Made by a program: the position numbers and the translations under genes. Under the pieces are notes generated by a model. It was given only the letters and a program-made list of their open reading frames with translations, made no database searches and was not told the origin of the DNA. Source: Ruegeria halocynthiae (GTDB lineage Bacteria; Pseudomonadota; Alphaproteobacteria; Rhodobacterales; Rhodobacteraceae). Taken from it: 64,000 nucleotides of DNA. Location: NCBI RefSeq assembly GCF_000743705.1, contig NZ_JQEZ01000003.1, positions 520,181 to 584,180 on the forward strand. Reading direction: 5' to 3'. Positions 9,866 through 19,328 of the stretch are shown piece by piece (position 1 is the stretch's first letter; every line of letters begins with the position of its first letter).

Positions 9866-11674
9866 ATGGCACAGAACCCAGAAACGTCGCCTAATCAGGG
9901 CAACAGACACAGGATAAGCACGCCTGCGTGTGAAACAAGCGGATTCGCCGGCGGATTCCGGTGGATTAAGCGCGTGGTAATGTTTTCCCTGGCTTTTGGT
10001 TTTATCGGGCTTGCGGTCTTTGCAGGTTACGAGATTGGAAAACGCCAGTGGCTCCTTCACACCGTGTTCGAAAAGGTGGACCGGCGTATCGAAAAAGCCA
10101 TGGCCAAGGTCGCGCGGGGTCAGCCTGCGATTTTAAGCCTTGAGCGGCTGCCCTCGCACCTCATTGACCTTCAGGCGGAAGTCGCGGCCGTGCCAGTCGG
10201 GCGCGTCAGCCCCTATCACACAATCAGGGAAAATGGCGGTGGGCTTACGTCTTTTGGCGCCGACGTCCTATTGCTTCCTTATGATGGGCGCATCTATGCA
10301 GCCAGCTCGGCAAAGGACGTGCGAGCGACGAAAGTAACCGTTCCCGATACCAACCGCGCGGCCTATGAGGCTTTGACCGATGATCCGGAGAATACCGTAT
10401 ACCAGATCAAGGCGGGATATTTACGGTACAATGACCTGATCCAATTTTCTGGCCCGGATGGTCCCGCCCTGGCAATTTCTTACACCGAATATCACCCCGA
10501 CCGGAAATGTGTAACGAATACAGTCGCGCTCTTGCCGCTGGGCGCAGAAGTAAAGTCAATTGACGAAGTTCAGGCCACGGCCGACGACTGGCAAGTGATT
10601 TATCGCACCGCACCGTGCTTGCCCCTGAAAACCCGGCACCTTGCAATTGAAGGCCATATGGCTGGCGGTAAGCTCGTCTTCGAAAACCCGTCCACGATCT
10701 ATATGACAAGCGGCGACTATCACTTCGATGGAATGCGCTCGGAAGCGGGCCCAGGCATCGCCCAGAACCCGACAGCGGAGTACGGAAAGATATTGGCGAT
10801 TGACGTCGCCTCGGGCGACGGAAGGATCGTCTCGATGGGCCACCGAAACCCGCAGGGGCTGACGCTTACGCCTGACGGAACTTTGTACACCCTGGAGCAT
10901 GGCCCAAAAGGCGGCGATGAATTGAACCTTGTGCGTGACGGTGCCAACTATGGTTGGCCGCTGGAATCTTATGGTCTGACCTATTGGGCTGCCAGCACAA
11001 TTCCGGGTTCGCTGAGTTACGGACGGCACAGCCATTTCGAGCGGCCGATATACTCATGGGTGCCGTCAATTGCGGGATCGGCTCTTACCTATGTTGAAGG
11101 CTTTCACCCCTCATGGGATGGCGATTTGCTTGTCGCTGCGTTGCTGGATGGGTCCCTATTCCGGCTGCGTGTTGCAGAAGGTCGGGTTGTTTATTCAGAG
11201 CGTATCGAAGTCGGCACGCGCATACGCGACGTGCATCAGCACAGCGACGGGCGGATCGTTCTTTGGACCGATGACCGGGCTATGATCTTTTTGACGGGCC
11301 AGGATCGGCAAAATCGATCGGAATTGTTTGCGACAAGCGTCAGACATCAGGGGCTTTCCAACCATGACGCAAAACGACTGGAAACAGCAATCAGCGCATG
11401 TGCGGAATGCCACTCGTTTGAGGTCGACGACCACGCGCGCTCGCCAAGCCTTGCCAGAATTTTCGGCAGCAAGATTGCTTCAACCAGTTATGATGGCTAC
11501 TCAAACGGACTTAGCGCCCAAACCGGTACGTGGAACGAAGAGACATTGACAGAGTTTCTGAAAGATCCTCAATCCTTCGCTTCCGGAACACCCATGCCTA
11601 ATCCGGGGTTTGATGACAACCGGTTGATCCAGTCGCTGGTTGCCTACCTCAAATTGGTCAGCGAGTCCTTTTGA
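9866..11674 (+). CDS. membrane-anchored PQQ sugar-dehydrogenase-like/cytochrome c fusion
   Basis: 602 residues. One hydrophobic helix at about 36-56 anchors the protein, leaving the rest in the periplasm. The middle (about 220-470) is a six-bladed propeller of the glucose/sorbosone dehydrogenase family: GHRNPQGLTLTPDGTLYTLE, HGPKGGDELN and GANYGWP are clear. The C-terminal part is a class I cytochrome c with haem site CAECH at 512-516 and a likely axial Met at 577 (GTPMPNPGF). The fusion suggests PQQ-dependent oxidation of a sugar or sugar alcohol with direct electron passage to haem. Its place after sugar-lipid genes suggests a glycan substrate. No PQQ synthesis genes are in the window. Confidence 0.82.
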   Translation: MAQNPETSPNQGNRHRISTPACETSGFAGGFRWIKRVVMFSLAFGFIGLAVFAGYEIGKRQWLLHTVFEKVDRRIEKAMAKVARGQPAILSLERLPSHLIDLQAEVAAVPVGRVSPYHTIRENGGGLTSFGADVLLLPYDGRIYAASSAKDVRATKVTVPDTNRAAYEALTDDPENTVYQIKAGYLRYNDLIQFSGPDGPALAISYTEYHPDRKCVTNTVALLPLGAEVKSIDEVQATADDWQVIYRTAPCLPLKTRHLAIEGHMAGGKLVFENPSTIYMTSGDYHFDGMRSEAGPGIAQNPTAEYGKILAIDVASGDGRIVSMGHRNPQGLTLTPDGTLYTLEHGPKGGDELNLVRDGANYGWPLESYGLTYWAASTIPGSLSYGRHSHFERPIYSWVPSIAGSALTYVEGFHPSWDGDLLVAALLDGSLFRLRVAEGRVVYSERIEVGTRIRDVHQHSDGRIVLWTDDRAMIFLTGQDRQNRSELFATSVRHQGLSNHDAKRLETAISACAECHSFEVDDHARSPSLARIFGSKIASTSYDGYSNGLSAQTGTWNEETLTEFLKDPQSFASGTPMPNPGFDDNRLIQSLVAYLKLVSESF

Positions 11675-11738
11675 CCGCTCAGTGGCTCTGCCCTGTTCCA
11701 GAGTTCAAATTCATCATCACTTTATAAAGGCTAGGATG

Positions 11739-11758
11739 AAGCAGAATTCCTTCTGCTT
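11739..11758. terminator. weak hairpin between convergent genes
   Basis: AAGCAGAA (11739-11746), loop TTCC, TTCTGCTT (11751-11758). It lies between the converging cytochrome fusion and nucleotidase genes. There is no long T-run, so termination is only suggested. Confidence 0.35.
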
Positions 11759-11812
11759 TCAAGCTACCCTAAACGGTCCCACTGGTGCTGTAGGCAGACA
11801 GTCTATTTGTTA

Positions 11813-13792
11813 CTAAAGCTTGATGCGGAAAGCCGCGAACCCGTCCACGCCTTCGCCAGCATCTTCAATTGTGACGCCTTTGACTTCACCCATATAGTCG
11901 CGTGCTTTTGGACCGGTTTCAAACAGCACCGTGGTATCGCCCAGAGGTGCGAATGACCAGTTGGCATCGGCGACCGGGTCTATCGTTCCCTGCTCGACAA
12001 TATAGCGAACAATGACATCGCGGTTGGTATCGGGTGCCTCAAAAACAATGGTATCGCCCAATGCCCCTGGGAAGGCACCTCCGCCAGAGGCGCGATAGTT
12101 GTTCGTGGCGACAATGAACTCCATCTCATCAGTTACAGGCGCACCGTTGAACTCAAGATTTATGATCCGCGATGCGCCTGGGTTGATCTCTTCACCATTC
12201 GGGCCGAAACGCGACGGCTGGGACAGGTCGATTTGATAAGTCACACCGTCCATAACGTCGAAGTTATAGGACGGGAAGGATGGGTTCAGCAGGATCGCGT
12301 CTTTTGACCCAGCCTCAATTTGATTGAACATTCCGGCGGACCGTTCCAGCCATCCCCGCACCTGCGCGCCAGTCACGCGGACCGCGCGCACCGTGTTCGG
12401 ATAGAGATACAGGTCAGCCACATTTTTGATCGCGACATCGCCCACCGGAACATCGGTGTAATATTCTGGCCCGCCACGCCCCCCCGCCTTGAACGGGGCG
12501 GCAGCCGACAGGATTGGCAGGCCTTCGTGCGCTGTGCCCTTCATCATCTCTTGGATGTACCATTTCTGTGCGATCGACACGATCTGCACAGACGGATCAT
12601 CTGCCACAAGTGCGAAATAGCTGTGCAGCGGGGCTGAGGTCTTTCCAACCGCACGGCGCACGTAAGCCAGGGTTTCGTCGTGATCCGTGGCAACCGAATC
12701 CAAAACCTTGTCGTCATCGCCGACCAGCGCCGTGATTGTGCGGTCTTCGTTGCGTTTTGAGATCGGGCGCGCCTCGGATGTCGTCGTCAGGACGCGCCAA
12801 TCGTTGCCGTCACGTTCAAGTAGCAAGTCCAGCAGACCCAGGTGAGACCCCCAGAAGCCACCCATTACCGCAGGCTTGCCCATAAGCGTGCCCTTGTCCA
12901 CGTCGATGCCGGGGCGATCCGCAAAGGTCGGTGACGGGAAAACAAGGTGATTGTGGCCGGTCACCAGCGCGTCGATGCCATCGACACCGGCCAGAACCAC
13001 CGAGGCGTTCTCCATACCCTCGGCATGATCTGCGTCTCCGATACCGGAATGTGAAAGGGCGAGGATCAGATCACAACCCTGCTCTTTCATTTCCGGCACA
13101 TAAGCTTGCGCTGTTTCAATGATGTCGCGGGCTTGAACATTGCCTTCCAGATGCTTGCGGTCCCAATTCATGATCTGCGGTGGGGTAAACCCGATGACGC
13201 CGATCTTGATCGGATGCTTAGCGCCATCGCCCAATTCAATGTCACGGTCGAGGATGGCATAGGGTTTTACCAAGGTCTTGTCGTCACGCGGGTTGGCCGA
13301 TTTTTCCTTCACCACATTGGCCAGAACCACAGGGAAATCCGCGCCAGCCAGGGCTTTTTCCAGAAAATCCAGACCATAGTTGAATTCGTGGTTGCCCAAA
13401 GTGGCGGCATCATAGCCAACCGTGTTGAACGCCGTGATGATCGGATGGCTGTCGCCATCTTTCATGCCGCGCTCATAGGCGATGTAATCGCCCATCGGGT
13501 TGCCCTGCAGAAAGTCGCCATTGTCAACGAGAAGCGAGTTGGTTGCTTCGGCCCTTATGTCATTGATGATCGACGCAGTGCGGGACAGGCCAACGGTGTC
13601 GCGTGGTTTGTCCGCATAATAATCATAGGGGAACACATGAACATGGATGTCTGTGGTTTCCATGATCCTTAGATGAGCCTGATTATTGGCTGCCGCAGCG
13701 GAAAACGGGTGCAGCGTTATCGCTGCCGCGCTGGCTGTCGTGGTTGCAAGAAACTGACGACGAGAAATCACTCTGCGGCTGGAATAAGACAC
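11813..13792 (-). CDS. cpdB: periplasmic 2',3'-cyclic-nucleotide phosphodiesterase/3'-nucleotidase
   Basis: 659 residues from the preferred start. A Tat signal (SRRQFLATTTASAAA) opens the protein. The metallophosphatase domain follows with DIHVHVFPYD, DNGDFLQGNP, GNHEFNYG, SHSGIGD and GHNHLVFP, giving the dinuclear metal ligands; the C-terminal 5'-nucleotidase domain covers roughly 380-640. It would break down 2',3'-cyclic nucleotides and 3'-nucleotides in the periplasm to release phosphate and nucleosides. The frame runs back to 13909, but the GTG at 13792 with GAAAGG seven bases upstream places the Tat motif a few residues from the start, as expected. Its neighbour, a ugp transporter, fits a phosphate-scavenging theme. 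Confidence 0.88.
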   Translation of the reverse strand: MSYSSRRVISRRQFLATTTASAAAITLHPFSAAAANNQAHLRIMETTDIHVHVFPYDYYADKPRDTVGLSRTASIINDIRAEATNSLLVDNGDFLQGNPMGDYIAYERGMKDGDSHPIITAFNTVGYDAATLGNHEFNYGLDFLEKALAGADFPVVLANVVKEKSANPRDDKTLVKPYAILDRDIELGDGAKHPIKIGVIGFTPPQIMNWDRKHLEGNVQARDIIETAQAYVPEMKEQGCDLILALSHSGIGDADHAEGMENASVVLAGVDGIDALVTGHNHLVFPSPTFADRPGIDVDKGTLMGKPAVMGGFWGSHLGLLDLLLERDGNDWRVLTTTSEARPISKRNEDRTITALVGDDDKVLDSVATDHDETLAYVRRAVGKTSAPLHSYFALVADDPSVQIVSIAQKWYIQEMMKGTAHEGLPILSAAAPFKAGGRGGPEYYTDVPVGDVAIKNVADLYLYPNTVRAVRVTGAQVRGWLERSAGMFNQIEAGSKDAILLNPSFPSYNFDVMDGVTYQIDLSQPSRFGPNGEEINPGASRIINLEFNGAPVTDEMEFIVATNNYRASGGGAFPGALGDTIVFEAPDTNRDVIVRYIVEQGTIDPVADANWSFAPLGDTTVLFETGPKARDYMGEVKGVTIEDAGEGVDGFAAFRIKL

Positions 13793-14018
13793 GGGACACC
13801 TTTCAGGTAAATTGGTCGACGCGTTTTGTGGATGCCTTACACAACAAAGATATGACACTGATTGCTTGCGCATCACTTGCGTAGATCTGTGACTAGGCTT
13901 CTGAGCCACTTTGCCTCAGATGCATGTACTTCGTAAAGCAAAGCGACATGACGGCGATTGGCTTAGGAAGAAATACGCCACAAACAATGAATGCGCGCCG
14001 TCTGCACGTCGAAGTCAC

Positions 14019-14933
14019 TCAGTCATCAAAACCCAGCGCCACAAAGGGTTGCAGGCTTTCGCGAAAAAGCTCGATAAATTCCAACGCCACCAGAGAGGGT
14101 TGTTTCAGAACCGGTCGTACCAGTGACAGGGTATGCGGCAGAATAGGTTTGAACGGCCTGTAGGAAAGCCCATGCTCAGCATATCGAACCGCGTCCAGCT
14201 CACTCACAACGGAAACACCGATGCCCTTCACCGCCATCTCACATGCGGTCGTGAACTGCCGGACTTCGATATGTGAATTCAGATCGACTTTTGCGTTCTG
14301 GAACACTTTGGACAGCCGTCCAAAGAAATCACTGTCGCGCCGCGTGTGGATGATTTTCTCGCCTGCCAGATCCTCGGGTGTCACGTCGGTCGTGGCCTCA
14401 AGGGCGTGACCCGCCGGGAACACACAAACAGTTCGCACGTCAATATTTCTGCTTTCCACGGCTGGATGTCCGACAAAACCATCCGTGATTCCAAAGTCGT
14501 ATTGCTCTCCGATCATCCATTCCAGAATGCGTTCCGGCCTGTCCGGTTCAATCGTCATGGTGACACCAGGCCGGTTTTTCAAAAATCTGGCGACGACGTC
14601 CGGAAGATGACTTGTGGCAAACCCGGGCAAGCATGCCACGCGAATATGGCCAGCTTTTCGCTGAGTGATGTCCTGGCTGACGTCAGCAATTTGCGACATC
14701 AATTCCAAAACCCTCTCGACGCTGGGCTGCAGATACCGAACTTCCTGCGTCGGCACCAATTGCCCCTCACGGCGATCAAAAAGCTGAAACCCGAGCGATT
14801 TTTCCAGATCTGAGAGCAGCCTGCTTACGGCTGGTTGGCTCACGCCCAGATCGGACGCAGCAGCTGTGACTGAACCATTGGTGGTCACCGCCATCAGGGC
14901 TTCCAACTGCCGAATTCTCAAGGTTTGGCGCAT
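14019..14933 (-). CDS. LysR-family regulator next to ugp operon
   Basis: 304 residues: winged helix-turn-helix at about 5-65 (IRQLEALMAVTTNGSVTAAA, LGVSQPAVSRLLSDLEKSLG) and a periplasmic-binding-protein-like effector domain from about 90. The ATG at 14933 is preferred over the open frame to 14996, because AGGA lies upstream and a 15-bp palindrome at 14970-14984 falls inside the longer version. It is divergent from ugpB, 179 bases away, and is the obvious candidate for controlling the ugp genes and itself. Ugp is usually under PhoB control, so a LysR regulator here would be a variation. Confidence 0.88.
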   Translation of the reverse strand: MRQTLRIRQLEALMAVTTNGSVTAAASDLGVSQPAVSRLLSDLEKSLGFQLFDRREGQLVPTQEVRYLQPSVERVLELMSQIADVSQDITQRKAGHIRVACLPGFATSHLPDVVARFLKNRPGVTMTIEPDRPERILEWMIGEQYDFGITDGFVGHPAVESRNIDVRTVCVFPAGHALEATTDVTPEDLAGEKIIHTRRDSDFFGRLSKVFQNAKVDLNSHIEVRQFTTACEMAVKGIGVSVVSELDAVRYAEHGLSYRPFKPILPHTLSLVRPVLKQPSLVALEFIELFRESLQPFVALGFDD

Positions 14934-14969
14934 TGCCGATCCTGCTCTGACGATTGTTTCGTTGAAGGT

Positions 14970-14984
14970 ATAACACTGTGTTAT
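14970..14984. promoter_or_regulatory. LysR-type operator palindrome
   Basis: ATAACACTGTGTTAT is a perfect inverted repeat around a central T and contains the T-N11-A LysR box. It lies 37 bases upstream of the lysR start, in the divergent region shared with ugpB. Confidence 0.6.
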
Positions 14985-15112
14985 GTTTTTTGGCAATTTT
15001 AAGGGCTTGAATTATGCACCGCCGTCGGTAACGTCGTCGGGATAATTAGCCCACCAAATGCGCCAGGCGCATGGTGTTAATTTTGGCATCAAATCTGATG
15101 CAGGGAGGAATC

Positions 15113-16423
15113 ATGAATAAGAATTTACTCGGCGCTCTTGCCGTAACAACTGCTTTGTCCCCAGTGGCGGCATTCGCGCAAACCGAAGTACAGTTCTGGC
15201 ACGCCTTTACAGGCCGCCTGGGTGATTTGGTGAAAGCCCAGGTCGAAGAGTTCAACGCAAGCCAGGATGAGTTCGTTGTGGTTGAAAGCCACAAGGGGAA
15301 TTACTCTGAAACGCTGAATGCGGGCATTGCAGCGTTCCGCGCCGGCGAACAGCCTCATATCCTGATGGTTTTCGAAGTTGGTACAGCGACCATGATGTCG
15401 GCTGAGGGCGCAATCAAGCCTGTGCATAAGGTGATGACGGATAGCGGGGCGACTTTTGATCCCAATGCGTACATCGGTTCTGTTAAGGGGTACTATACCA
15501 CCACTGGCGGCGACATGCTGTCGCTTCCGTTCAACTCTTCCACTCCTGTCTTGTGGGTCAATCGCGATGCGATGTCTGCGGCGGGTGTCGATCCCGACGC
15601 AGACCTGTCGACCTGGGAAAAGGTCGGCGATGTGTTGGACCAGCTGAAAGCAGGCGGCGAAGACTGCCCGTTGGTCACCGCATGGCAGAGCTGGATTCAT
15701 CTTGAGAACCTCTCGGCCTATCACGATGTTCCATTTGCGTCGCAGGACAATGGATTTGCTGGCCTGGACACAGAGCTGATGCTGAACGGGCCGACGCAGG
15801 TCGCCCACCTGACTGCTATGGGTGATTGGGCCAAGGATGGGAAATTCATCTACACCGGACGCAGAAACGAAGGCGGCGCGAACTTTCGGGCAGGTGAATG
15901 CGCGCTGTTCACCGAAAGCTCAGCCGGTTACGCTGGCATCAGCTCGGAAGCTGAGTTTGAGTTCGACGTTCGGCCCCTGCCCTATTGGGAGGCTGTCGTC
16001 AGCGAACCGCAAAACACCATTATCGGCGGTGCTTCCCTTTGGGTCATGGAAGGTCATGAGGGCGAAGAATACAAAGGCGTCGGCGAATTCCTGAGCTTCC
16101 TGTCATCGGCAAACGTTCAGGCAGATTGGCACCAGAACACTGGGTATCTGCCGATCACTTCGGAAGCGGGTGAAGTCACCCGTGCTGCCGGTTTCTATGA
16201 CGAAAACCCCGGCACCGATATCGCGGTGATACAGATGACCGCCAAAGAGCCGACCGCAAACTCGAAAGGATTGCGTCTGGGTTCGTTTGACCAAATTCGC
16301 GGCATCATCGACGAAGAGCTTGAAGCCGTCTGGTCGGGCGAGAAAACAGCTCAGGAAGCGATGGACAGCGCAAAAGAACGCGGTGATGCGTTGTTGCGCC
16401 GGTTCGAATCCGCCAATCAATAA
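15113..16423 (+). CDS. ugpB: sn-glycerol-3-phosphate ABC transporter, binding protein
   Basis: 436 residues, nearly the length of E. coli UgpB. A Sec signal peptide ends near residue 22 (AAFAQ). The mature protein shows the family stretches FWHAFTGRLG, YSETLNAGIAAFRAGEQP, VYEVGTATMM-like FEVGTATMM, PFNSSTPVLWVNRDA, IIGGASLWVM, WHQNTGYLPIT and KGLRLG, all at the expected places. The strong site GGGAGGA ends 4 bases before the ATG at 15113, which excludes the longer frame to 15071. It binds glycerol-3-phosphate or its diesters in the periplasm and delivers them to UgpAE. A stem-loop directly follows the gene. Confidence 0.93.
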   Translation: MNKNLLGALAVTTALSPVAAFAQTEVQFWHAFTGRLGDLVKAQVEEFNASQDEFVVVESHKGNYSETLNAGIAAFRAGEQPHILMVFEVGTATMMSAEGAIKPVHKVMTDSGATFDPNAYIGSVKGYYTTTGGDMLSLPFNSSTPVLWVNRDAMSAAGVDPDADLSTWEKVGDVLDQLKAGGEDCPLVTAWQSWIHLENLSAYHDVPFASQDNGFAGLDTELMLNGPTQVAHLTAMGDWAKDGKFIYTGRRNEGGANFRAGECALFTESSAGYAGISSEAEFEFDVRPLPYWEAVVSEPQNTIIGGASLWVMEGHEGEEYKGVGEFLSFLSSANVQADWHQNTGYLPITSEAGEVTRAAGFYDENPGTDIAVIQMTAKEPTANSKGLRLGSFDQIRGIIDEELEAVWSGEKTAQEAMDSAKERGDALLRRFESANQ

Positions 16424-16434
16424 GTCGTTAATCA

Positions 16435-16468
16435 GTGCGGGCCTTTCGGGGCCCGCACGCCCTTTTTT
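16435..16468 (+). terminator. intra-operon stem-loop after ugpB
   Basis: GTGCGGGCC (16435-16443) pairs with GGCCCGCAC (16450-16458) across a 6-base loop, followed by a run of six T at 16463-16468. It looks like a true intrinsic terminator placed between ugpB and ugpA, so it probably attenuates transcription into the permease genes. Confidence 0.8.
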
Positions 16469-16482
16469 GGTGGACTATCAGG

Positions 16483-17364
16483 ATGGAAAAACGCGTCACA
16501 TTTCGCGGCTGGCTGTTGCCGCTTGCGCTGATCGCTCCGCAAGTCTTTATTTCCGCTGTTTTCTTCTTTTACCCTGCTGGGCAAGCTGTATGGCAATCGC
16601 TGTTCATTCCTGATCCCTTTGGGTTGTCGTCCCAGTTTGTGGGTTTGGGTAACTTTGAGTTTCTGCTGAGCGACAAGTTCTATCGCGCCTCTTTCGTCAC
16701 AACGGCGGTGTTTTCGACGCTGGTCACCCTTTGCTCGATGATCCCAGCGCTGTTTTTGGCTGTCATTGCTGACCGCCTGATCAAAGGCTCAGGGGTCTAT
16801 CGGACGCTGTTGATCTGGCCGTATGCTGTGGCGCCAGCTATCGCGGGCGTGCTGTGGCTGTTCATGTTCAACACGCGGGTCGGCGTCGTTTCGTGGTACC
16901 TCGGCCAACTCGGCTATGACTGGAACCACGTCTTGAACGGCACCGAAGCCATGGGCCTGGTGGTTGTCGCCTCGGCCTGGGGACGTATCAGTTACAATTT
17001 CCTGTTTTTCTTCGCAGCCTTGCAATCGGTCCCACGGTCCGTGATTGAAGCCGCCGCGATTGATGGCGCGTCTTTCTGGCGTCGGTTCTTTACCATCGTG
17101 CTGCCGTTGCTGTCGCCGACGGCGTTCTTCCTGCTGGTGGTGAACGTGGTCTATGCCTTCTTTGAGACCTTTGGCGTGATCCATACGATCACCGGGGGCG
17201 GACCACAGCAGGCAACAACGATTCTGGTCTATAAGGTCTTTTCGGACGGGTTTGTGGGGCAGGATCTGGGATCCTCCTCAGCGCAATCAGTCATCCTGCT
17301 GTTTGTGGTCGGAATTCTGACCGTCATCCAGTTCAAATACGTGGAAAAGAGGGTGCATTACTGA
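16483..17364 (+). CDS. ugpA: sn-glycerol-3-phosphate ABC transporter, permease
   Basis: 293 residues, six membrane helices, close to E. coli UgpA in length. The cytoplasmic EAA loop is [20 protein letters not shown] near residues 188-207, which contacts the ATPase. The ATG at 16483 begins [10 protein letters not shown] before the first helix; the frame is open further upstream through the terminator hairpin, which cannot be coding. The stop overlaps the ugpE start by one base (TGATG). Confidence 0.92.
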   Translation: MEKRVTFRGWLLPLALIAPQVFISAVFFFYPAGQAVWQSLFIPDPFGLSSQFVGLGNFEFLLSDKFYRASFVTTAVFSTLVTLCSMIPALFLAVIADRLIKGSGVYRTLLIWPYAVAPAIAGVLWLFMFNTRVGVVSWYLGQLGYDWNHVLNGTEAMGLVVVASAWGRISYNFLFFFAALQSVPRSVIEAAAIDGASFWRRFFTIVLPLLSPTAFFLLVVNVVYAFFETFGVIHTITGGGPQQATTILVYKVFSDGFVGQDLGSSSAQSVILLFVVGILTVIQFKYVEKRVHY

Positions 17365-18221
17365 TGGCGGCCCAACAGCACGGCATGGTCGAAAAGCGCG
17401 GTTTGGGGATCTGGCTGACCCATGCCCTGATGATCTTTGGCGTGTTGATCATCTTCTTCCCGATCTGGCTGGCTTTTGTCGCCTCGACAGTCAGTCAGCC
17501 TGAAATCGTTTCCCCCCCCATGCCCATCTGGCCCGGTGATCAATTCTGGGAAAACTACAGGGCCGCGCTGTTTTCCGGTGTGAATGTCCCTGTTGCCACG
17601 ATGCTGTTCAACAGTCTGGTGATGGCCATTGGCATTGCCGTCGGAAAAATAGCTATCTCACTGTTATCGGCCTTTGCGATCGTCTATTTCCGCTTCCCCG
17701 GGCGAACGATGTTCTTCTGGCTGATCTTTCTGACGCTGATGCTGCCAGTTGAGGTGCGTATCGTTCCCACCTTCGAAGTCGTCGCCGGGTTCGGTATGCT
17801 CAACAGCTATTACGGGTTGATCTTTCCCCTGATCGCGTCGGCCACGGCCACGTTCCTGTTTCGTCAATTCTTTCTGACGATCCCGGATGAATTGGCCGAA
17901 GCCGCCCGCGTTGATGGCGCCCGTCCGATGCGGTTTTTCATCGACATTGTTGTGCCCATGAGCCGGACCAATATCGCGGCGCTGTTCGTGATCTTGTTCA
18001 TCTACGGGTGGAACCAATACCTTTGGCCGCTGCTGATCACCACCGATCCCGAGATGAACACCATCGTGATGGGTATCAAACAGATGTTCCCATCCGGCGA
18101 CGATGTGGCGGACTGGCCTGTGATCATGGCCACATCCATCCTAGCAATGATCCCGCCGGTCATTGTGGTTGTGTCGATGCAAAAGCTCTTTGTCCGCGGC
18201 CTTGTCGATAGCGAGAAATAA
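17364..18221 (+). CDS. ugpE: sn-glycerol-3-phosphate ABC transporter, permease
   Basis: 285 residues with six membrane helices and the EAA loop [20 protein letters not shown] near 176-195. Length agrees with UgpE. It forms the transmembrane channel with UgpA. Translation is coupled to ugpA by a one-base overlap and the ATPase gene follows after three bases. Confidence 0.92.
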   Translation: MAAQQHGMVEKRGLGIWLTHALMIFGVLIIFFPIWLAFVASTVSQPEIVSPPMPIWPGDQFWENYRAALFSGVNVPVATMLFNSLVMAIGIAVGKIAISLLSAFAIVYFRFPGRTMFFWLIFLTLMLPVEVRIVPTFEVVAGFGMLNSYYGLIFPLIASATATFLFRQFFLTIPDELAEAARVDGARPMRFFIDIVVPMSRTNIAALFVILFIYGWNQYLWPLLITTDPEMNTIVMGIKQMFPSGDDVADWPVIMATSILAMIPPVIVVVSMQKLFVRGLVDSEK

Positions 18222-18224
18222 GAA

Positions 18225-19280
18225 ATGGCAACAGTAACCCTAGAAAACGTCAAAAAGAGCTTTGGTCCCACGGACGTCATCCATGGCATTGATATCGACA
18301 TCGCGGATGGCGAATTCATCGTGATCGTCGGCCCTTCGGGGTGCGGAAAATCCACGCTGCTGCGCATGGTGGCTGGGCTTGAAACTGTGACCGCGGGTGA
18401 AATCCGGATTGGCGATGAGCGCGCCAATGAAAAGGAACCAATGGAGCGTGACATCGCAATGGTGTTCCAGAATTACGCGCTCTATCCACATATGTCTGTG
18501 CGTCAAAACATGGGCTATGGCTTGAAAATCGCCAGGCTGCCCAAGGACCAGATCGATCAAAAGGTGACGGATGCGGCAAAACTGTTGCAGCTTGAACCAT
18601 TGCTGGATCGCAAACCCAGACAGTTGTCAGGCGGTCAACGTCAGCGGGTGGCGATGGGTCGTGCCATCGTGCGCGAACCTGCGGTGTTTCTGTTTGATGA
18701 ACCGCTTTCGAACCTCGACGCCAAGCTGCGGGTACAGATGCGTTTGGAAATCCGCGAGCTTCAGGAAAAACTGGGCATTACCTCACTTTACGTGACGCAC
18801 GATCAGGTCGAAGCCATGACAATGGCGGACAGAATGGTGGTGATGAACGGTGGCATCGCCGAACAGATTGGTACGCCGCTTGAAGTTTACGAGACACCAA
18901 GAACGTTGTTCGCGGCGCAGTTCATCGGAAGCCCCGCCATGAATATCTTTGAAGCGCAGCGTGAAAGCGGGTCGATCAAGATCAGAGATATCGAAGTCGG
19001 CCCATCCCAAGGCCCCGAGGGTTCCCTAAAGCTTGGTATCCGACCCGAGCATTTGACGCTGGATGAAAACGGCCCGCTTGAGATCACGATACAGATGGCC
19101 GAACCGTTGGGGGCAAATACGCTTTTGCACGGTCATCTTGCGGGCTCAGGCGACATGATCACCGCCAGCCTCCCCGGTGTTCACCCGATTGAGGGCCGAC
19201 ACCCGAACTTTCGGTTTTCTGTCTCTGCGGAACATATGCATTTATTCAACGCCGCGACCGGAGAACGGTTGGAAAGCTGA
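18225..19280 (+). CDS. ugpC: sn-glycerol-3-phosphate ABC transporter, ATPase
   Basis: 351 residues. Walker [10 protein letters not shown] at 37-45, Q-loop FQNYALYPH, signature LSGGQRQR near 134, Walker [12 protein letters not shown] and the switch histidine in [11 protein letters not shown], followed by a C-terminal regulatory domain with the GIRPEH motif of the MalK/UgpC group. It energises uptake at the inner membrane. Last gene of ugpBAEC; it converges on the TcuA-like gene with only 48 bases between stops and no visible terminator. Confidence 0.92.
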   Translation: MATVTLENVKKSFGPTDVIHGIDIDIADGEFIVIVGPSGCGKSTLLRMVAGLETVTAGEIRIGDERANEKEPMERDIAMVFQNYALYPHMSVRQNMGYGLKIARLPKDQIDQKVTDAAKLLQLEPLLDRKPRQLSGGQRQRVAMGRAIVREPAVFLFDEPLSNLDAKLRVQMRLEIRELQEKLGITSLYVTHDQVEAMTMADRMVVMNGGIAEQIGTPLEVYETPRTLFAAQFIGSPAMNIFEAQRESGSIKIRDIEVGPSQGPEGSLKLGIRPEHLTLDENGPLEITIQMAEPLGANTLLHGHLAGSGDMITASLPGVHPIEGRHPNFRFSVSAEHMHLFNAATGERLES

Positions 19281-19328
19281 CGAGTGACGAGATCTCATCT
19301 TTGATCGAAACCAAGGACACTTACCCGC

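Noticed and set aside
16402..16412. GGTTCGAATCC, a tRNA T-loop-like sequence
   Set aside because: It lies inside the last codons of ugpB (RRFESANQ) and no acceptor, D or anticodon stem can be drawn around it.
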